The translations under genes and the position numbers were made by a program. Shown piece by piece: positions 33,411 to 46,919 of a stretch of DNA of 64,000 nucleotides. The stretch is from Dendrophyllia cribrosa (lineage: Eukaryota; Cnidaria; Anthozoa; Scleractinia; Dendrophylliidae), in contig JAJLRJ010000010.1 of the NCBI GenBank assembly GCA_024195265.1, positions 31,351,364 to 31,415,363 of the forward strand, given 5' to 3'. The stretch's first letter is position 1. Every line of letters begins with the position of its first letter. The notes below the pieces were generated by a model, which saw nothing but the letters and a program-made list of their open reading frames with translations, did no database searches and was not told the DNA's origin.

Positions 33411-36400
33411 ATGCGATTTTCCATCGTTCTTCTCTGCATTGTAGTGGCTTTACTAGCTATTGTTTGCGGTAGAATATACCAGAGGTTGTTTAATGTACCT
33501 GTTCCAGACGATTTCCCGAAGAATTCCACATGGCAGTTCAAGTTAGTTGGGTTTGGTTTCGGATTAGCCAAAGATTTGGTAAGTTTTAGCTCTGTTTGCG
33601 AAAACAAAACATTTTTGAGTTAGTTAAGGGGATGAATAATACTAAACTGCTATCAAAGTCGGTTAAAATAATTTTCTAATAGGATTTATAAACTCAAGAA
33701 TGTACGTTTCTGATTTTGTTTGGATGTGTTTGGAAGCATCCTTTGGTAAACGTTTGGGATAATTAGAACAGTCACGCAATTATTAATAAATTATTTATAA
33801 ATAAATGGCAATGTTATAAGAAAGATTACCACATATCCCCATACATTTATAGTTATGCTTGTGATTTTATAAGCAGAACAAAAGCCAAAACAATGGAAAG
33901 CCTATAAAAGAAAAACAATAGCGCATACATGCATAATTATATAATGTATGGCATTATACAGCAATCTTGCCATGTTATATTACAAATTGCATTCCAATAG
34001 TTCTTGTGAACAGGTGAACAGTTGTTTTATTTTTGAAAAATTTTCCTGTGTCCTGACCAAAGCGCATGCACAATAAAACCACTGAAAGTATGTAGAGTTG
34101 AAAAGTTAAATTGAATAGTTAGCAAGCAGATTCCTATGATGGCTGACAGTTGGCCAACAGTCGGTGGATGGGCGCTGTTCTTCACAATTACCGACTATCG
34201 ATAGTCCTGAACGTATAACTAGTGCAAAATGAATGAGCCAAAAATTAATGTTGGGAAGAAGAATTTAAAAACAAAATTGTCTTCTGGAGCAATAAACATA
34301 CCCAATATTTCAGTTATTCACATTTTATTCCCTGTGATTAACCGCAAAATATCAAAATAACCCTTTTGATACATTTCTTTCAGAGTTACCTCTCTACACT
34401 CCTTGGAATAGGCGATGACTATTACTCAAACATAGCCTCTTTGCTTGCGTTTACAAGTGGTTTATACAAGAACAATAGTTACCTTGAGTTTTTGGAAGTT
34501 AATGACACAGAGATATTTGGTGTTGGTGTGAGAATATACAAACCTGTGAACAAAACAAATGGAAATGGATCTGATGGACCAGGTTTGTTGCCGGCGTTGA
34601 TTTATTTTCATGGTGGAGGATGGACATTGGGCAGTATAGGTGAGTCGTTTTTCTTTACATTCATAGATTCTAGGCAATTTACAATTCTTTGTTTTAATAA
34701 AGCTTTACAGACGGACTGTATAATGAGTAAATGGGGCACGGTGCACTAGAGCCCCCTCTGGGGTTGTTTTGTTTCATGATTTACTCACACAGTATGAACA
34801 AGGCAGCCTTGTCAGAATGTTTTGTAGTGGTAGGCAGGGTAACAGAAGTAGTAGGTAGTAAGGGCTAGTGATGTATTTTGTTATTACAGTAGTCATGATT
34901 TGTGAACTCCAGTGTGAAGTAGATGGCAAATAATCGACTGTAGGCAACAAAAATTGCTGGCTGCCAGCACATTTTAACAGGGCTGACAAGGCATGTCTTT
35001 GTTGTCACAAATGTGCAATGAAGCACAAGGGTGATTCACCAAGCCAATTTTTCTTATTCCAGTTCTATCACTCTTCTTAAAGAACAATCTTTATTTACTT
35101 TAATTTCCCTGGCAAGGTATAGGTTTAGTTTTTTATTTATTTTAACAATGTTTAATCTCAACATTTGCTCTAAGAGCATAATTCTTGCTATGCTGTGATT
35201 CTACTCTTATTAATAAATTATTATATTATTCTAAGTTGATGTCAAAAATACTTGCAGAAGCTTATGATGATTTTTGCCGAAGACTAGCAGTTTCTGCTCA
35301 TATCATTGTTGTGAGTGCAAAGTAAGTTGCTATTATAAGTAATCTGTTTATTATTATTAATTAAAACATGTTTTGCCATCAGTTTAATTCTTTCCACATA
35401 AAGCTGAGGGGAAGTGCTCCCCTCACCAGTTTCCTCCTTAAATTACCAATAATTATTAACTAAGGTACATGAAGTAACACTCTAGGGTTTCAATTAATAT
35501 CAATGAATATTTGTATGATGTCACATTGGGAATTATGTCATGTTTCTTGAAATACACTATCTTGGATCTGCTATCAAATGAATCTCCAGGGATGACTTCA
35601 TATTATATTGATATTGAAAAAAGTGCTGCATTTTCGTTTGGTAAATATTGTACTTGTATCATATTGTTTTGAAAAAGCGGTATTGCTCTGCCTGTACTAA
35701 TTCCTATTTATTTTATGTTATTTAGTAAATAATAATTATAATTAAAAGTAAAGCCACCTTAAATAGTTTATACATTGGCAATACTCTTAAATAATAAACC
35801 TATTTTTCTGTAGTTACAGGCAAGCTCCTCATTACATTTACCCCACTCAGTTCAATGACTGCTACAATGTCACAGTAGGTCTCCTTAACACAGGCACGGC
35901 ACATGGTGTTGATATCTCACGTGTTGTGATTGCTGGTGACAGTGCTGGAGGAAACCTGGCTGCGGCAGTTTCTCATTATCTTGCATCAGTATCTGAAATG
36001 CATTGTAAAACGCAGTATCTAAAAGCACAGGTAAAATGCATCCTAGCCTCAGAAATGTGTTAAATTTAATATCCTTCTCACTGGTTGATAATGAATTCTG
36101 TTTCGTATATACTTACTACTACTGCTGCTGCTGCTGTTGCTGCTGCTGCTACTGCTGCTACTACTGCTACTACTGCTGCTGCTACTACTACTACTACTAC
36201 TGCTACTACTACTACGGCCACAGCCGATCCTTAATAAGACTATTCCAAACTCTGCGATCAAGCATCAGTGCCTCCAACTCCTGACTAGAGTCTACATCAG
36301 CATCTCGCTTTAAGTTATTAACTAATGTTGATTTTGGTCATCCTCTACTTCTATGGCTGTGGGTTGGCTCCCAAAGGACGAGTTGTGTACTGGGAGGTTG

Positions 36401-37486
36401 GAATGTCTTTGACAGTGCCCAGCAAGCCTCATCCTTCTTGCTGCTACTTTATCTCCAACTCTCGGCAAATCTCCATAGAGTTCCTGATTTCCTTAGTTCT
36501 CAGAATTTAGCAGCTTATCACCTATAAGGCAACAGAGGCAGTTACCTCCATATACGTTTGCTTTCTTGTTTTGTTTTGATAGCATTTAAGTATGTTGAAA
36601 CTAGAACTGAACCAAGTGACCAAGGCAATGCAGTCAGTGATAACCTCCTTTACATGTATGTGAGCCAGCCAGTTTCATTCCTTACAAAGTTCTAGACAAG
36701 AACCCCCTCCTTCCCCCGTACTCTCATATATAAGCTATATGGTTTTAAAATCAGAGTTTTGGTCTAGGATAGGGTATCATTTACTGAGAAACTGATCAGT
36801 GGTATGAAGATGGGTAGGGAATTTTGGTGTCTTGTCAGAATAGGATGGCAAAATGCAGCTGAACTTGGACCAGAACAGTTTTAGTTACAAAATATTTATT
36901 GTATGCTCACTGTGTTTCTATTTTTCAGATTCTTATTTATCCTTCATTGCAATTCCTGGACTTCAATTTGTCATCATATGTGACAAATGCAGTTAACGAC
37001 ATCCTCTCGAGAGAAGATCATGCTAATTTTGTTTCCCTATACCTTAACGGCTCTACGGACCTCACAGAAATCCTTCTTTCTGGCAATCATTCACACCACC
37101 TCCAAGGCACAAAGTACATGTCTTACCTGGGCCACCAAAAAACAGAAATTGCGCAGGAAGAACCTCAAACAGAACTGGATTCCCCTGCATCAGAGGCTCT
37201 GACACATTTCAGCGGATCTCCTTTGATGGCTGAGGATTTCAGGGGAATCCCCCCCACATTTATCATTACTGCTGACTTTGATGTTTTAAGGGATGAAGGT
37301 TTTCTTTATTCAAAGCGGCTACGGAATGCACAGGTTCAAGTGAAATACAAGAACTACAAGTCTTTTCATGGCTTTGTGACAATGGCAACTGAAGGTGGAC
37401 CAGCCAGAACAGACGAAGGGGACGAGGCTTTTGGGGATATAGTACAATACATTAAAGACATATTGACTAGGCTTGAGGAACACTAA
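33411..37486 (+). CDS. Hydrolase C: NCEH1/AADAC-like HSL-family esterase, 5 exons
   Basis: Exons 33411-33578, 34384-34639, 35258-35321, 35814-36030, 36929-37486; phases 0,1,2,0 as in the paralogues; 420 aa. Signal-anchor helix at residues 4-18. HGGGW at 132-136, Ser206 in GDSAGGN, Asp353 (DFDVL), His382 (FHGF). The Tyr exon reads NYRQAPHYIYP where the others have YRLxP. It is the most divergent of the four and has extra residues in exons 2, 4 and 5. All catalytic residues are present. It is tail to tail with hydrolase D, about 2 kb apart. Start chosen at the first ATG before the hydrophobic helix. Confidence 0.86.
36115..36215. repeat. CTG/CTA trinucleotide microsatellite
   Basis: About 100 bp of CTG and CTA triplets in intron 4 of hydrolase C, read as poly-Cys/Tyr or poly-Ser in spurious frames. 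Confidence 0.9.
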
Positions 37487-39463
37487 AAGCCTGGGACAAA
37501 CAAGAACAAGACAAGAGGAGAGTTCAAACTCCTGCTCTCCAGCTCTTGTGGTTTGAAACTATCATACACTCTTGGTAACTCTCATGTGCTATTGAAGAGT
37601 TTGAATCTACTTCATTTTGCATCAACTCTATGTAAATTCTTAACTCTTGCCTCTTGTTTGACCTTAACTCTCAGGCACTCTGACTTTCATTTTTTTCATG
37701 CGCTCTCAAAGGGTTTGAACTCTCGTCAACTCTTGTTTCCGTTTGAGCAGAAGAAGAAAAAGAAGTCAATAGTATGGTATGTGAAAGAACGCTACCTGTC
37801 TTAACAACAACCATCACAGATTTGTTCTGCTGGCTCGCAGGACCCAATACTACTATTAAGAATTCCCCAGAAACATAGCCGTGCTCCCCACAAAACTGAG
37901 ACATTCACCACCTTGCAAGTGCAGAGAAAGAAGCCACAGAAGAACAGTTAATGACAGAGAATGGCGATGATAGGGGTACAAAAATAGATGTGAAACTTTC
38001 AAGGTAAAAGGTACATTATAGACCCGGAACAAAGACAATTTAGTTAGGTTAGTGTTTTGCATTGGTTTTTATTTATTAGTCAGTACCGGTATTTATAAAT
38101 CTGGTATCCTAAAAGAAAATTAACCAGTTTTACTGATATGCAGTCATTTACAATAACACTAGAAGTCTAGCTGATGCCTAATTCTTTTCTTTATTTTAAA
38201 TTTATTAGTGGCTTTTCAAGTGTTATTGGTAATCATTAACTTTTACTAAACTTTTACATATTTCTATCTCACCTAGACATGTGAGCTATAAATATTTATT
38301 AATGTGCACAACTTTAGTTTAGTCTTGAAAAAGTGCAAGTGCAGAAAGTGCAAAGCAATTACCAATAATTATTATTGATTTATAACACTTACAATAATTA
38401 TTTTAAGTTGCATGACTGTGAAATTGTTGGCTCTTTGTTTGGTTCGGGCCAATGTCAAAGTTTGACATTTTTTGTGTTTTTTGAGCTGACAAAGCACTCT
38501 CTTGCTAAAGTATTGACAGTTTCATGAAAGTAAAAGACAGCCTATGTTTTCACAAAAAAGACATAATGTATTTTGGCCACTAAGCACCCTACATGAACAT
38601 GACTGTCTAGGTAAAAACATTATTTTCCCCAAAGATGTGGGATGTTTTGGTCTGGAACTGCACATTATCATCCATACACCTTAGCCCAAAATGGCAGCCA
38701 TTTAAATTATTCCTTTATATCCATGTTAATTAGCCCTCTTTGCCTCGTCAGCATGTACAAAATACAAATTAAAGAATTTTTAAACGAAAAACATGCATAT
38801 ATAAATTGGCTGCCATTTTGAAATAAGGTACCGGTATAAATTATGGGCAACTAAGAAATGCACTGGTTGATTACCGGTACTTGTGATGCAAAATTATTTG
38901 TCTGGTACGAACTTGTCTTCTTTGAGACACAAAGAAGCAAATAATTATGATTGATTAGATCACTGATTGGACAACTGAACAGATAAAAATTAAAATAAGC
39001 TTCTTTGAATTCTTGTTTTAAACCCTTGTCTTTTCAAAATAATTTATATGGATCTATACTAAAACAGATTACCGGTACCTCTTTTTGTTTATAATAATAA
39101 TTTTATTATTATTAGTTAGGAAGTTTATCAGTCAGATTACAATTACGGTTGGCCAGTTGAAGACAATCTGGTTACTTCTGATGATCACTTGTGAAATCCT
39201 AGTGGATTTTAATCATTACTCATAGTTACAATGTGTACAAAAAAGTACATAAATTTTGGAGAATGATGCAAAAAAAATGACATGAAAGAAAATACTGGTT
39301 CCTCTTTGGTGATCATTTCAGCAATAATATTGAGTTGCTGGGTGTAAAAGGGGCCTACAGTGTTAATCGAATATTTGGTCTTTTTTCTATTTTGCTAAAA
39401 CTTAGCAACAAAGAATCTGGGAAAAGGTTTTGCAAATCTTACCCATGTCTAATGAACCACTGA
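37487..39463. other. Intergenic region between the 3' ends of hydrolases C and D
   Basis: AT-rich, with repeated ACCGGTA motifs (about 38085, 38830, 38872, 39072) and A/T runs. It must hold both 3' UTRs. No gene seen. Confidence 0.5.
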
Positions 39464-42400
39464 CTACACCCCCTTGATATAATCAACAATATCTTGAAAT
39501 GCCTGACGATACTCTTCTGTTCTAAATTTAAGGTCTGTTTGCACTGTAATCAGATCGTGGTATGACATGTAATTATAATGAGTAACTTTAACTCCTGCAC
39601 CCAGCAAACGTGCCTTGTACAACAGACTATCATCTTTGAGAACATCATATTCACAGGTTATCAACAAGGTTTTAGGTAACCCCTTCAGGTTATCCGCCAT
39701 TAAAGGCGACGCACGGTAATCGGTCAGGCCATCAAGGACAGCCTTTGGAATATCGTCCAATGGCTTTTTTGGTTGTTTGCGCTGTTTGTTGTCGTCAACT
39801 CCAACATAAGAAGAGTACTTAGTGTTGCGTAGATGCAAAGAATGGTTGTTCACTAGAAATGAGGCAGCCATGTTCGGCATGCCTGTCATGTAATAAGACC
39901 ACAAAGCTGCCAGTGTGTCCCTTGTGAGAAGTGGAGAACTCTGTTTTTTAATCGAGGGAAGAGAAAAGTCCATGAACTGCACTGCAGGGTAAATGAGAAT
40001 CTGAAAGATTGATACAAAAGTTTAGTCAAAGAAATCATTGATGGTGCATTGTGACTGTTTGTAATGGCATTCATTGCTAGTTCCCCTGAATATGATAATA
40101 TCATTTCCTTGGTTTTTGCTAGCAAATTAGTTCTCGATACAGGCAATCAATACAATCAAAGATTGAAGACCAACACAAATTATGTTGCATATCCTTTGGG
40201 GAATCTACCTTGTATATATGGGCAAGTACCCTCTCCCAATTCCATTTATTCACCTGGGCTAAGAGGGCAGCAGAGGCGGCCCATTTGTAGACTTTTTATT
40301 ATATAATTGGATGTTTAAGTCCCAGAAGTGATTAGCATCAAATTTCTCCTTGTAATATCAATGCTTATAAGCAATCAGAGAGGTCACGAGAATTAAGGAC
40401 ATGATCACCCAAAATAAATTCTCTTGATATTTTGACAACAGTCCCTACTACTGTTATAAGAACTGTACAGGTGGCTTTCAACCATTCCCTGAGGATTTAA
40501 AAGACAAAAGCGCAGTGGCCATGCTGGTGGACGGAACAAAAGATTTAGTAACGAGAAATCTTTCGTTTTGTACACCAGTGTGACGTCAGGTGAAAATGTC
40601 CTTTAGGGACAATTAAAGAGAATCATATTTCTATTTTGATATTTCACTCCCAGAGTCAATTATGGAGACATGTAGTGTAGTTCTCACTTTTGAGTCTGTG
40701 GACTAAATCATATTGTGTGACCATTCAAAATAAACCTCTTCAGCAGTACTTTTGCATGGTACGATCTGTTTTTCACTATTTTACAAAATGAATTTGGGAT
40801 CTTTTCTTGAATTTTTACTTTTGGCACTCTTGGGAGTGAAAGTGTTTTAAGTCTTGTATCCTCACCTGAGCAGCCAGTCTTATGTTTTCGTCTCTAAGCT
40901 TCAGAGCGACTGCTGCTGCTAGGTTACCACCGGCACTGTCACCAGCAACGACAACACGGTTAGTGTCGATACCATATTTATCACCATTGGCTAGCACGGT
41001 TTTAATGACAGCATAGCAGTCGTGGAACTGAGTTGGGAAGATGTGCAGGGGTGCTAATCTGTAGCTAAAAAAATAGAATATTGTTAAATGACTGACTAAC
41101 TTAAGTCCAGAAAAGACAAACTAATGCCTAAAATTATTTTAGGCATTAGTTTGTGATAATGCAAACCAACAGCTGTAGCAGCAGGGGGTGATGAGTGAAT
41201 AAGTAGGGAAGTGAAAATGTTAGCCATGTCGGCATTTCCTTGTTTTTGCAAGATAGGGGGGGGGGACCCTACCCTGGTTCTGCCACTGAGCCTGGACTCT
41301 GCCTTGACATGTGGCATCATCAATCCAATTTTAATTGACAAAATAAAAGTGTTAAAACACTTGGTTTTCTTGCCTATTTAATGCTGTCCTGGACTTTGTG
41401 TAGTCAGCAGGACCCTGATTCAGGCATCATGCTGACAACAAGCTCAAGAGAGATGTTACTCAGAAAATAAAGAGTCCACTGAACTAGGCTGAAACAGCTG
41501 CACTGTACATTATTAAGGGTATAGAATGGTCTATCGGAAATGATGCGTCTCGGAAAATATTCGCAGAGTCTCGAATTCTGGGCATTTGAAATTGGAGTCT
41601 CGGAATCTCGGGCTTGCTATAATTTTCGATGTCTCGAATTTTGATTATTTGGATCTCGGAGTCTCGTATAAATTTTTCTCGTAAATCTCAGCTTCCGTTG
41701 GAGATTTCAGTCGCGTTTTAAGCTGTTTTAGAACTATCAGCCCGGCATTTTCTAGCAATTGGAGTCTCGGGCTCGGATTGTTTAGAGGTAAAGTCTCGGG
41801 CTGGGATTTGATAGAAACACTAAAGTCTCTGTCTCGAATGTTTAAACAAGGGTCTCGCAGTCTCGCAAAGTCTCGAATTTTCCATTCTATACCCCTATTA
41901 TTGTTTCAAGTTTAAACAAACATATTGTACTGAAAAGACATACAGACCTTAAAGAAGTCCCATCCCAGACTTTCCCCACTCACTTTCCTGATGGGCAAGG
42001 AACTAATTAGCTTATTATTATTATTAAGTAACAATAAAAATTTATTAAAACTTGTCTGGGCAAGCTTAAATGTTAGTTTTTTTCTAGCCCTGAAAAATGT
42101 TATTTAGCATCCTTCCAATAAGCACCCTGTTTAAAGGTGAGTCGGGTTTAGCTAAGAAAAAACTGAGCAGGCTCACTAACAAGCCCAGCCAGTTTTTCTG
42201 GCTTGTGCACCTTCAAAATCACCCCAAGTCTTTGTTTTCTAGTGAAATTTCAGCCAGTGATAAGTTCTCTTTCAGCTGATAAAATTGGCCAGTAGCCTGG
42301 TCTTAGCTACATCCCCGGTGAGTTTGTTAACAAGTGCCCTCAAACCAACAGCCCAACCCACCTATTCCTTAATTTAACCCCCACCCCCTTCCCCTTTAGC

Positions 42401-44064
42401 TGCCAATTTAAGTGAGCATCCTGGGTGCTTATTTGACTTTGTACTGTAAGTAACGGCTGTGCTCGGAGTTATCCAAAGGGAGTCTAACTAGAAGGGTGCC
42501 CAGCAGTTAAGCTATGTGCAAAAACTCAGTTTTTCTTGTCCCCAAAGACAAAAGTTAGTTGCCTTGGCAACCGGGCACTGTTAGAGCACAGCCCTGGTAA
42601 GTGAAATTCTGCAGGCTACTTACTCCACAGATATCAGCACAACATCAGCTTCTTTAGCCAACTCATATGTCAGTGGGTGATAATATGCTGAAAAAAGGGG
42701 AAATTGCAGCATCCAGATCACAAAATTAATTAATATATGAAAACCAATGATAAAACAATGTTTCACAACTTCTGCTCACTGGGGAGCTTCAGACCTACAT
42801 ATGTTTCTGCAGCTTTTTTATGTAAAAGAACGAGGTATTATGCACACTCTGATTCAGGTTGAAAGCCATTTGTAGTTGAACCAATGCTTTACAGACACCT
42901 TGTTGTACCAGACAATTTTCTCGGTCCTGGCAAAAAGCCCATAATAATATTGAAGTAAAATTAACTTGCTCTCGCTTTATATGGACAATGCACCCATTAT
43001 TTGCCCCACGGGATTTTCAGTTCTAAATCTAAATTGAATACTGTGCAAAGCAGCTCCCACATGGGATATATGTGCACAGGGAATGGTCAGCGGTCATTCA
43101 ATAATAATAGTAATGGTTTTTACAGATTAAATCGTTAATGTCTTGGTCTTGCATAAGGGAAGACTTAAAGCAGTTAACAGAAGAAGCGTTCTGAATGTGA
43201 GGGGGCAGACTTACACTCTCCAGCTGGGTCAGTGCGAGCAAAGAATGATGCTCTGTAACAACTCTTGAGCACTAAGATATTCCTGAAGTGTTACTAACAG
43301 AAAATGGCCACAAACATTTTTTCAGGCCAAAAACAAGTGGTTGTAATAATGAGGTGATTGCATAAATAAAGTGGTCATGAGGCAGGGTTAACTGTATTAA
43401 TTTTTTTGTTTTCTGACAAGAGGTTAAGCCACACATGAGCCATTCAGGCAACCCACAAAGCCAGCGCTTTACCTGGTTTGTGGAGCATGAAGCAACTAGG
43501 AATTATATTTATAATCCCCCAGATGGGTTGCTTGTCCATCACAGGGTTACCCCCCAGCATTATGTCGCCCGTATCCATTTATACACCTGGGTGGAGAGAG
43601 ACAATGTGGAGTAAAGTTTCTTGTCTAAGGAAACCACATGACGACCGAGACCAGACCTTCTGATCTGTAGTCAAATACACTGCCCACTACACCACTGCGT
43701 CCCACTTCTGACAAAAAACATTTTGTAAAAGAATTGTCGGTTTTTAACTTGAGCATTTAATAACAAAATTTTATAGCCTCCTGTTAAAAGTCTTTTCAAA
43801 CAATTTTGTGAACTTACCAACACTTCTTGTTGTCCACCCTCCACCATGCAAATACACAACAACAGATGTTTTCCTGGTGGCATCACTTAAAACATGTTTT
43901 GGTTTGTAAATACGAACAGGAATGTTGGCAATCTTGATGTCCTGGATTTGCAACAAGTCTCTTTCATCATCGTTCACCGAATTCTGTGCTAGTAGCCATT
44001 CTGATAAAGCATTCTGATTTTCAATTGGGGAATCCCCAATCCCAACTAATGAAGCTACACTGGC
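39464..44064 (-). CDS. Hydrolase D: NCEH1/AADAC-like HSL-family esterase, exon 1 not found
   Basis: Minus-strand exons 43818-44064, 42624-42687, 40866-41064, 39464-40000, with the same phases as hydrolases A-C and the same last-exon length as B (537). The partial product is 348 aa. HGGGW, GDSAGGN, the EYDVL aspartate and the histidine of SYHD are all present; the residues after that histidine (DLI) differ from the usual HGF. It is closest to hydrolase B. The expected first exon (about 53 codons with a signal-anchor helix, phase 0) is not visible between 44065 and the gap at 46082. It may lie in the gap, or beyond the Polinton outside the window. Confidence 0.8.
41515..41896. mobile_element. 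6-bp-TSD MITE, CGAGACT-rich (copy 2, inverted)
   Basis: Ends AAGGGTATAGAATGG and CCATTCTATACCCCT; ATTATT duplicated at 41509-41514 and 41897-41902. Same family as 5964-6352 in opposite orientation. In intron 3 of hydrolase D. Confidence 0.8.
43519..43709 (+). repeat. SINE-like repeat (copy 2)
   Basis: Collinear with 26984-27185: GGTTACCCCCCAGCATTA, TACACCTGGGTGGAGAGAG and CCACTGCGTCCC. In an intron of hydrolase D. Confidence 0.6.
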
Positions 44065-44130
44065 CTTTAAAAGTAAAATGGTATCGATAAGTACAACATA
44101 ATTATAGTAATTTTTTTATTGTAACCCGGC

Positions 44131-44161
<31 letters not shown>

Positions 44162-46081
44162 TACTCTGTGCTGGTGGGCTATACCAGACAACCTTCAGCC
44201 CCTGGGAGGGGTACTCAACAAAGTTTTGAACGTGGATGCCCCACCCTGAGGTCCCAATATATGACAGAAAAGGGTATCCATAGAAAATGGTACCCCTTTT
44301 ATATACCTACAGAAGTAACACTGCATCTCTTTACTATACCCTTGAAATAAACTTATGGAACTCTTATCCACAGAAAACATTAAGTGTTACCAGTTTTCAA
44401 GTTAACCAAACAATAATGTGCATCTGTTTGAGATAATTTTAAAGGCCCTTTTTACGTCATGTACCTAAATGGCTGTTTTCCGTCCCTATCCCAGAGTTGC
44501 TGTTTTTCAGAGCAAATAATACCCTATTCTAGACCACATCTCTCTGACTTCTATGCCCTGCAGGGACCGCAGAGCAAGGTGAAAAGTGGGAGGGCTGACA
44601 ATTGAAAATAATTTTTTCATATTCAAAATCGAAAAAAGGAATAAAATCATAGTGGGGGCGGGGGGCGGGGGCGCAAAAAAGTGGTGGGGCCACGTCCCTA
44701 CCAGCCCTTCCCCCTCCGCAGTCCCTGCCCTGTCCCAAACTAAACTGATTGAAAACCACATCCTTCACAGCAGCACATACCCATACCCATTTTATTGAAA
44801 TAATTCCATTGGCCAACACAGGTGGGTTGAGAAAGCACTTAGTGACAAATGTTAAGGCATCCCATGGGATTTTCAAAGAGTTTTGGTCTAGGGGATTTTT
44901 CGATATCATAGTTCAAAATAATGAGGCCCTGTTAGGGGTAAATTCCGACAAGCGACATGTCCTTGAAACAGGGACACGTCGAGTCACGAACTAGCAACAA
45001 TCGACAGACTGCTCTAGTGAATTATCGAGAGCGACACCAATGGCAAAATAAATTGACAGCGATTAATTTCATCAACTTCATCAAGATCATATCAAGTACA
45101 ATTCGGGTCAATTTAGAGTTTTGATTGTCAGATCAAGACAGAATCTTAAGGTGGCCTGTGGCTTCTTAATGGCGCGGAGGCTCCCTTTAATAAATTGAAT
45201 TTTCGGCATGTTAGCTTTAACTGATTTCTTCAAATTATACAGGACTTTAAATTTTAGTGCAAATGAGATAAGCAATTATAAAGAATTACAAGCATTTTTA
45301 GAAAACCCTGCTTTTTAAGAAAATGCAAATATTTATATCAAACGACAACAGATTTTTTTCTAATTAAGCTCAATAACTTCCAACACTTTGTAAGCTTTAC
45401 TGCGAGCGAAAAGTTTCCACAAAATCGGCTGCACAGAAATTGCTGCACAGTCGACTGCTGAAATTAAGCTTCCGCGAAATATTATGCTTGCATATTTGCC
45501 TCAGTGGTTGGGAGAATGCTAAAATAAGGCTACAATCACACCCAATTATTTGAAAGCTTCATACAACTGAAAACTTTGCTGAATAATCGGAAAAGATCGG
45601 AAACTTCTGGCAAAAACTATAAGCAAAGCAAGAACAAGAAGTTTATAGTGCGTAATTTGTGAATTTCAAGATATTCAACTTTGTTCGACTCATAAAAAAA
45701 CTACCAATTTGTTTTGCTCATATTTTTAATTATAAAATGCTCAAGGAAATGCGCGCACTATATGATTGGTTAAACCAAGTTCATTATAACTTGATAAAGT
45801 TATAAATTCTTAAAGAAATAGCGACTACAAAAAAAGCACTTCCGAAGTATTATCGCACCTGGGCACCACTTCTCTAGTTTTTTACTTTACTTTTGTACAT
45901 ATTTTTTTTTTTCTCGTATGTGTAAACTACGTAACTGCTACTGACACTGTAATAGTTAAATATCTTTGTAATAGCAAAATATCTGTGTATAATTCTGTTA
46001 TTTTTGTTATTTGTTATTGGTTTCTTTAATAAACATTTGATCAACATTAAAAAAAAAATAATAATAATAATAATAACTTGA
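44065..46081. other. Upstream/intron 1 region of hydrolase D
   Basis: Contains a ~31-G run at 44131-44161, a repeat at 44740-44790 (CACATCCTTCACAGCAGCAC) that also occurs near 4750, and an ATA microsatellite at about 46058-46075. No exon with a signal anchor was found on the minus strand. Confidence 0.45.
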
Positions 46082-46581
46082 NNNNNNNNNNNNNNNNNNN
46101 NNNNNNNNNNNNNNNNNNNNNNNNNNNNNNNNNNNNNNNNNNNNNNNNNNNNNNNNNNNNNNNNNNNNNNNNNNNNNNNNNNNNNNNNNNNNNNNNNNNN
46201 NNNNNNNNNNNNNNNNNNNNNNNNNNNNNNNNNNNNNNNNNNNNNNNNNNNNNNNNNNNNNNNNNNNNNNNNNNNNNNNNNNNNNNNNNNNNNNNNNNNN
46301 NNNNNNNNNNNNNNNNNNNNNNNNNNNNNNNNNNNNNNNNNNNNNNNNNNNNNNNNNNNNNNNNNNNNNNNNNNNNNNNNNNNNNNNNNNNNNNNNNNNN
46401 NNNNNNNNNNNNNNNNNNNNNNNNNNNNNNNNNNNNNNNNNNNNNNNNNNNNNNNNNNNNNNNNNNNNNNNNNNNNNNNNNNNNNNNNNNNNNNNNNNNN
46501 NNNNNNNNNNNNNNNNNNNNNNNNNNNNNNNNNNNNNNNNNNNNNNNNNNNNNNNNNNNNNNNNNNNNNNNNNNNNNNNNN
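46082..46581. other. Assembly gap (500 N)
   Basis: Exactly 500 N, a conventional gap size, followed by a 43-C run (46582-46624). Frames crossing it are meaningless. Confidence 0.99.
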
Positions 46582-46625
<44 letters not shown>

Positions 46626-46919
46626 ATACCTCTGGGTCAAAGACAAGAAATTTGTTTGTTGACGTAATAACTAGAAACTTGAACCACGTGTCGGCATAAA
46701 AACATTCTGTAAATACGGGTAAACGGGAATCACCTGGATTTATTTGCGTCACATTTTTGGATAAACTTCCACTCTTCTGGAGCAACCATCAAAAACATTC
46801 ACATTCAGTTACGAGCCGGTTCAAGAAAATTATGAAAAACTATAAACAAGAGAATTTTCTCTTGCTATAAATCAATAAAAAACTTTAACAAAATTATAAT
46901 TGTTGCGATTATGTCAAGC

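Noticed and set aside
36111..36214. CRISPR-like or tandem array
   Set aside because: Simple trinucleotide repeats without spacers, in a eukaryotic intron.
36036..36284. Poly-Tyr/Cys and poly-Ser frames
   Set aside because: Translation of a CTG/CTA microsatellite within an intron of hydrolase C.
45874..46785. Long frames across the N run
   Set aside because: They exist only because N codons are treated as open; the flanks are poly-C/poly-G and AT-rich non-coding DNA.
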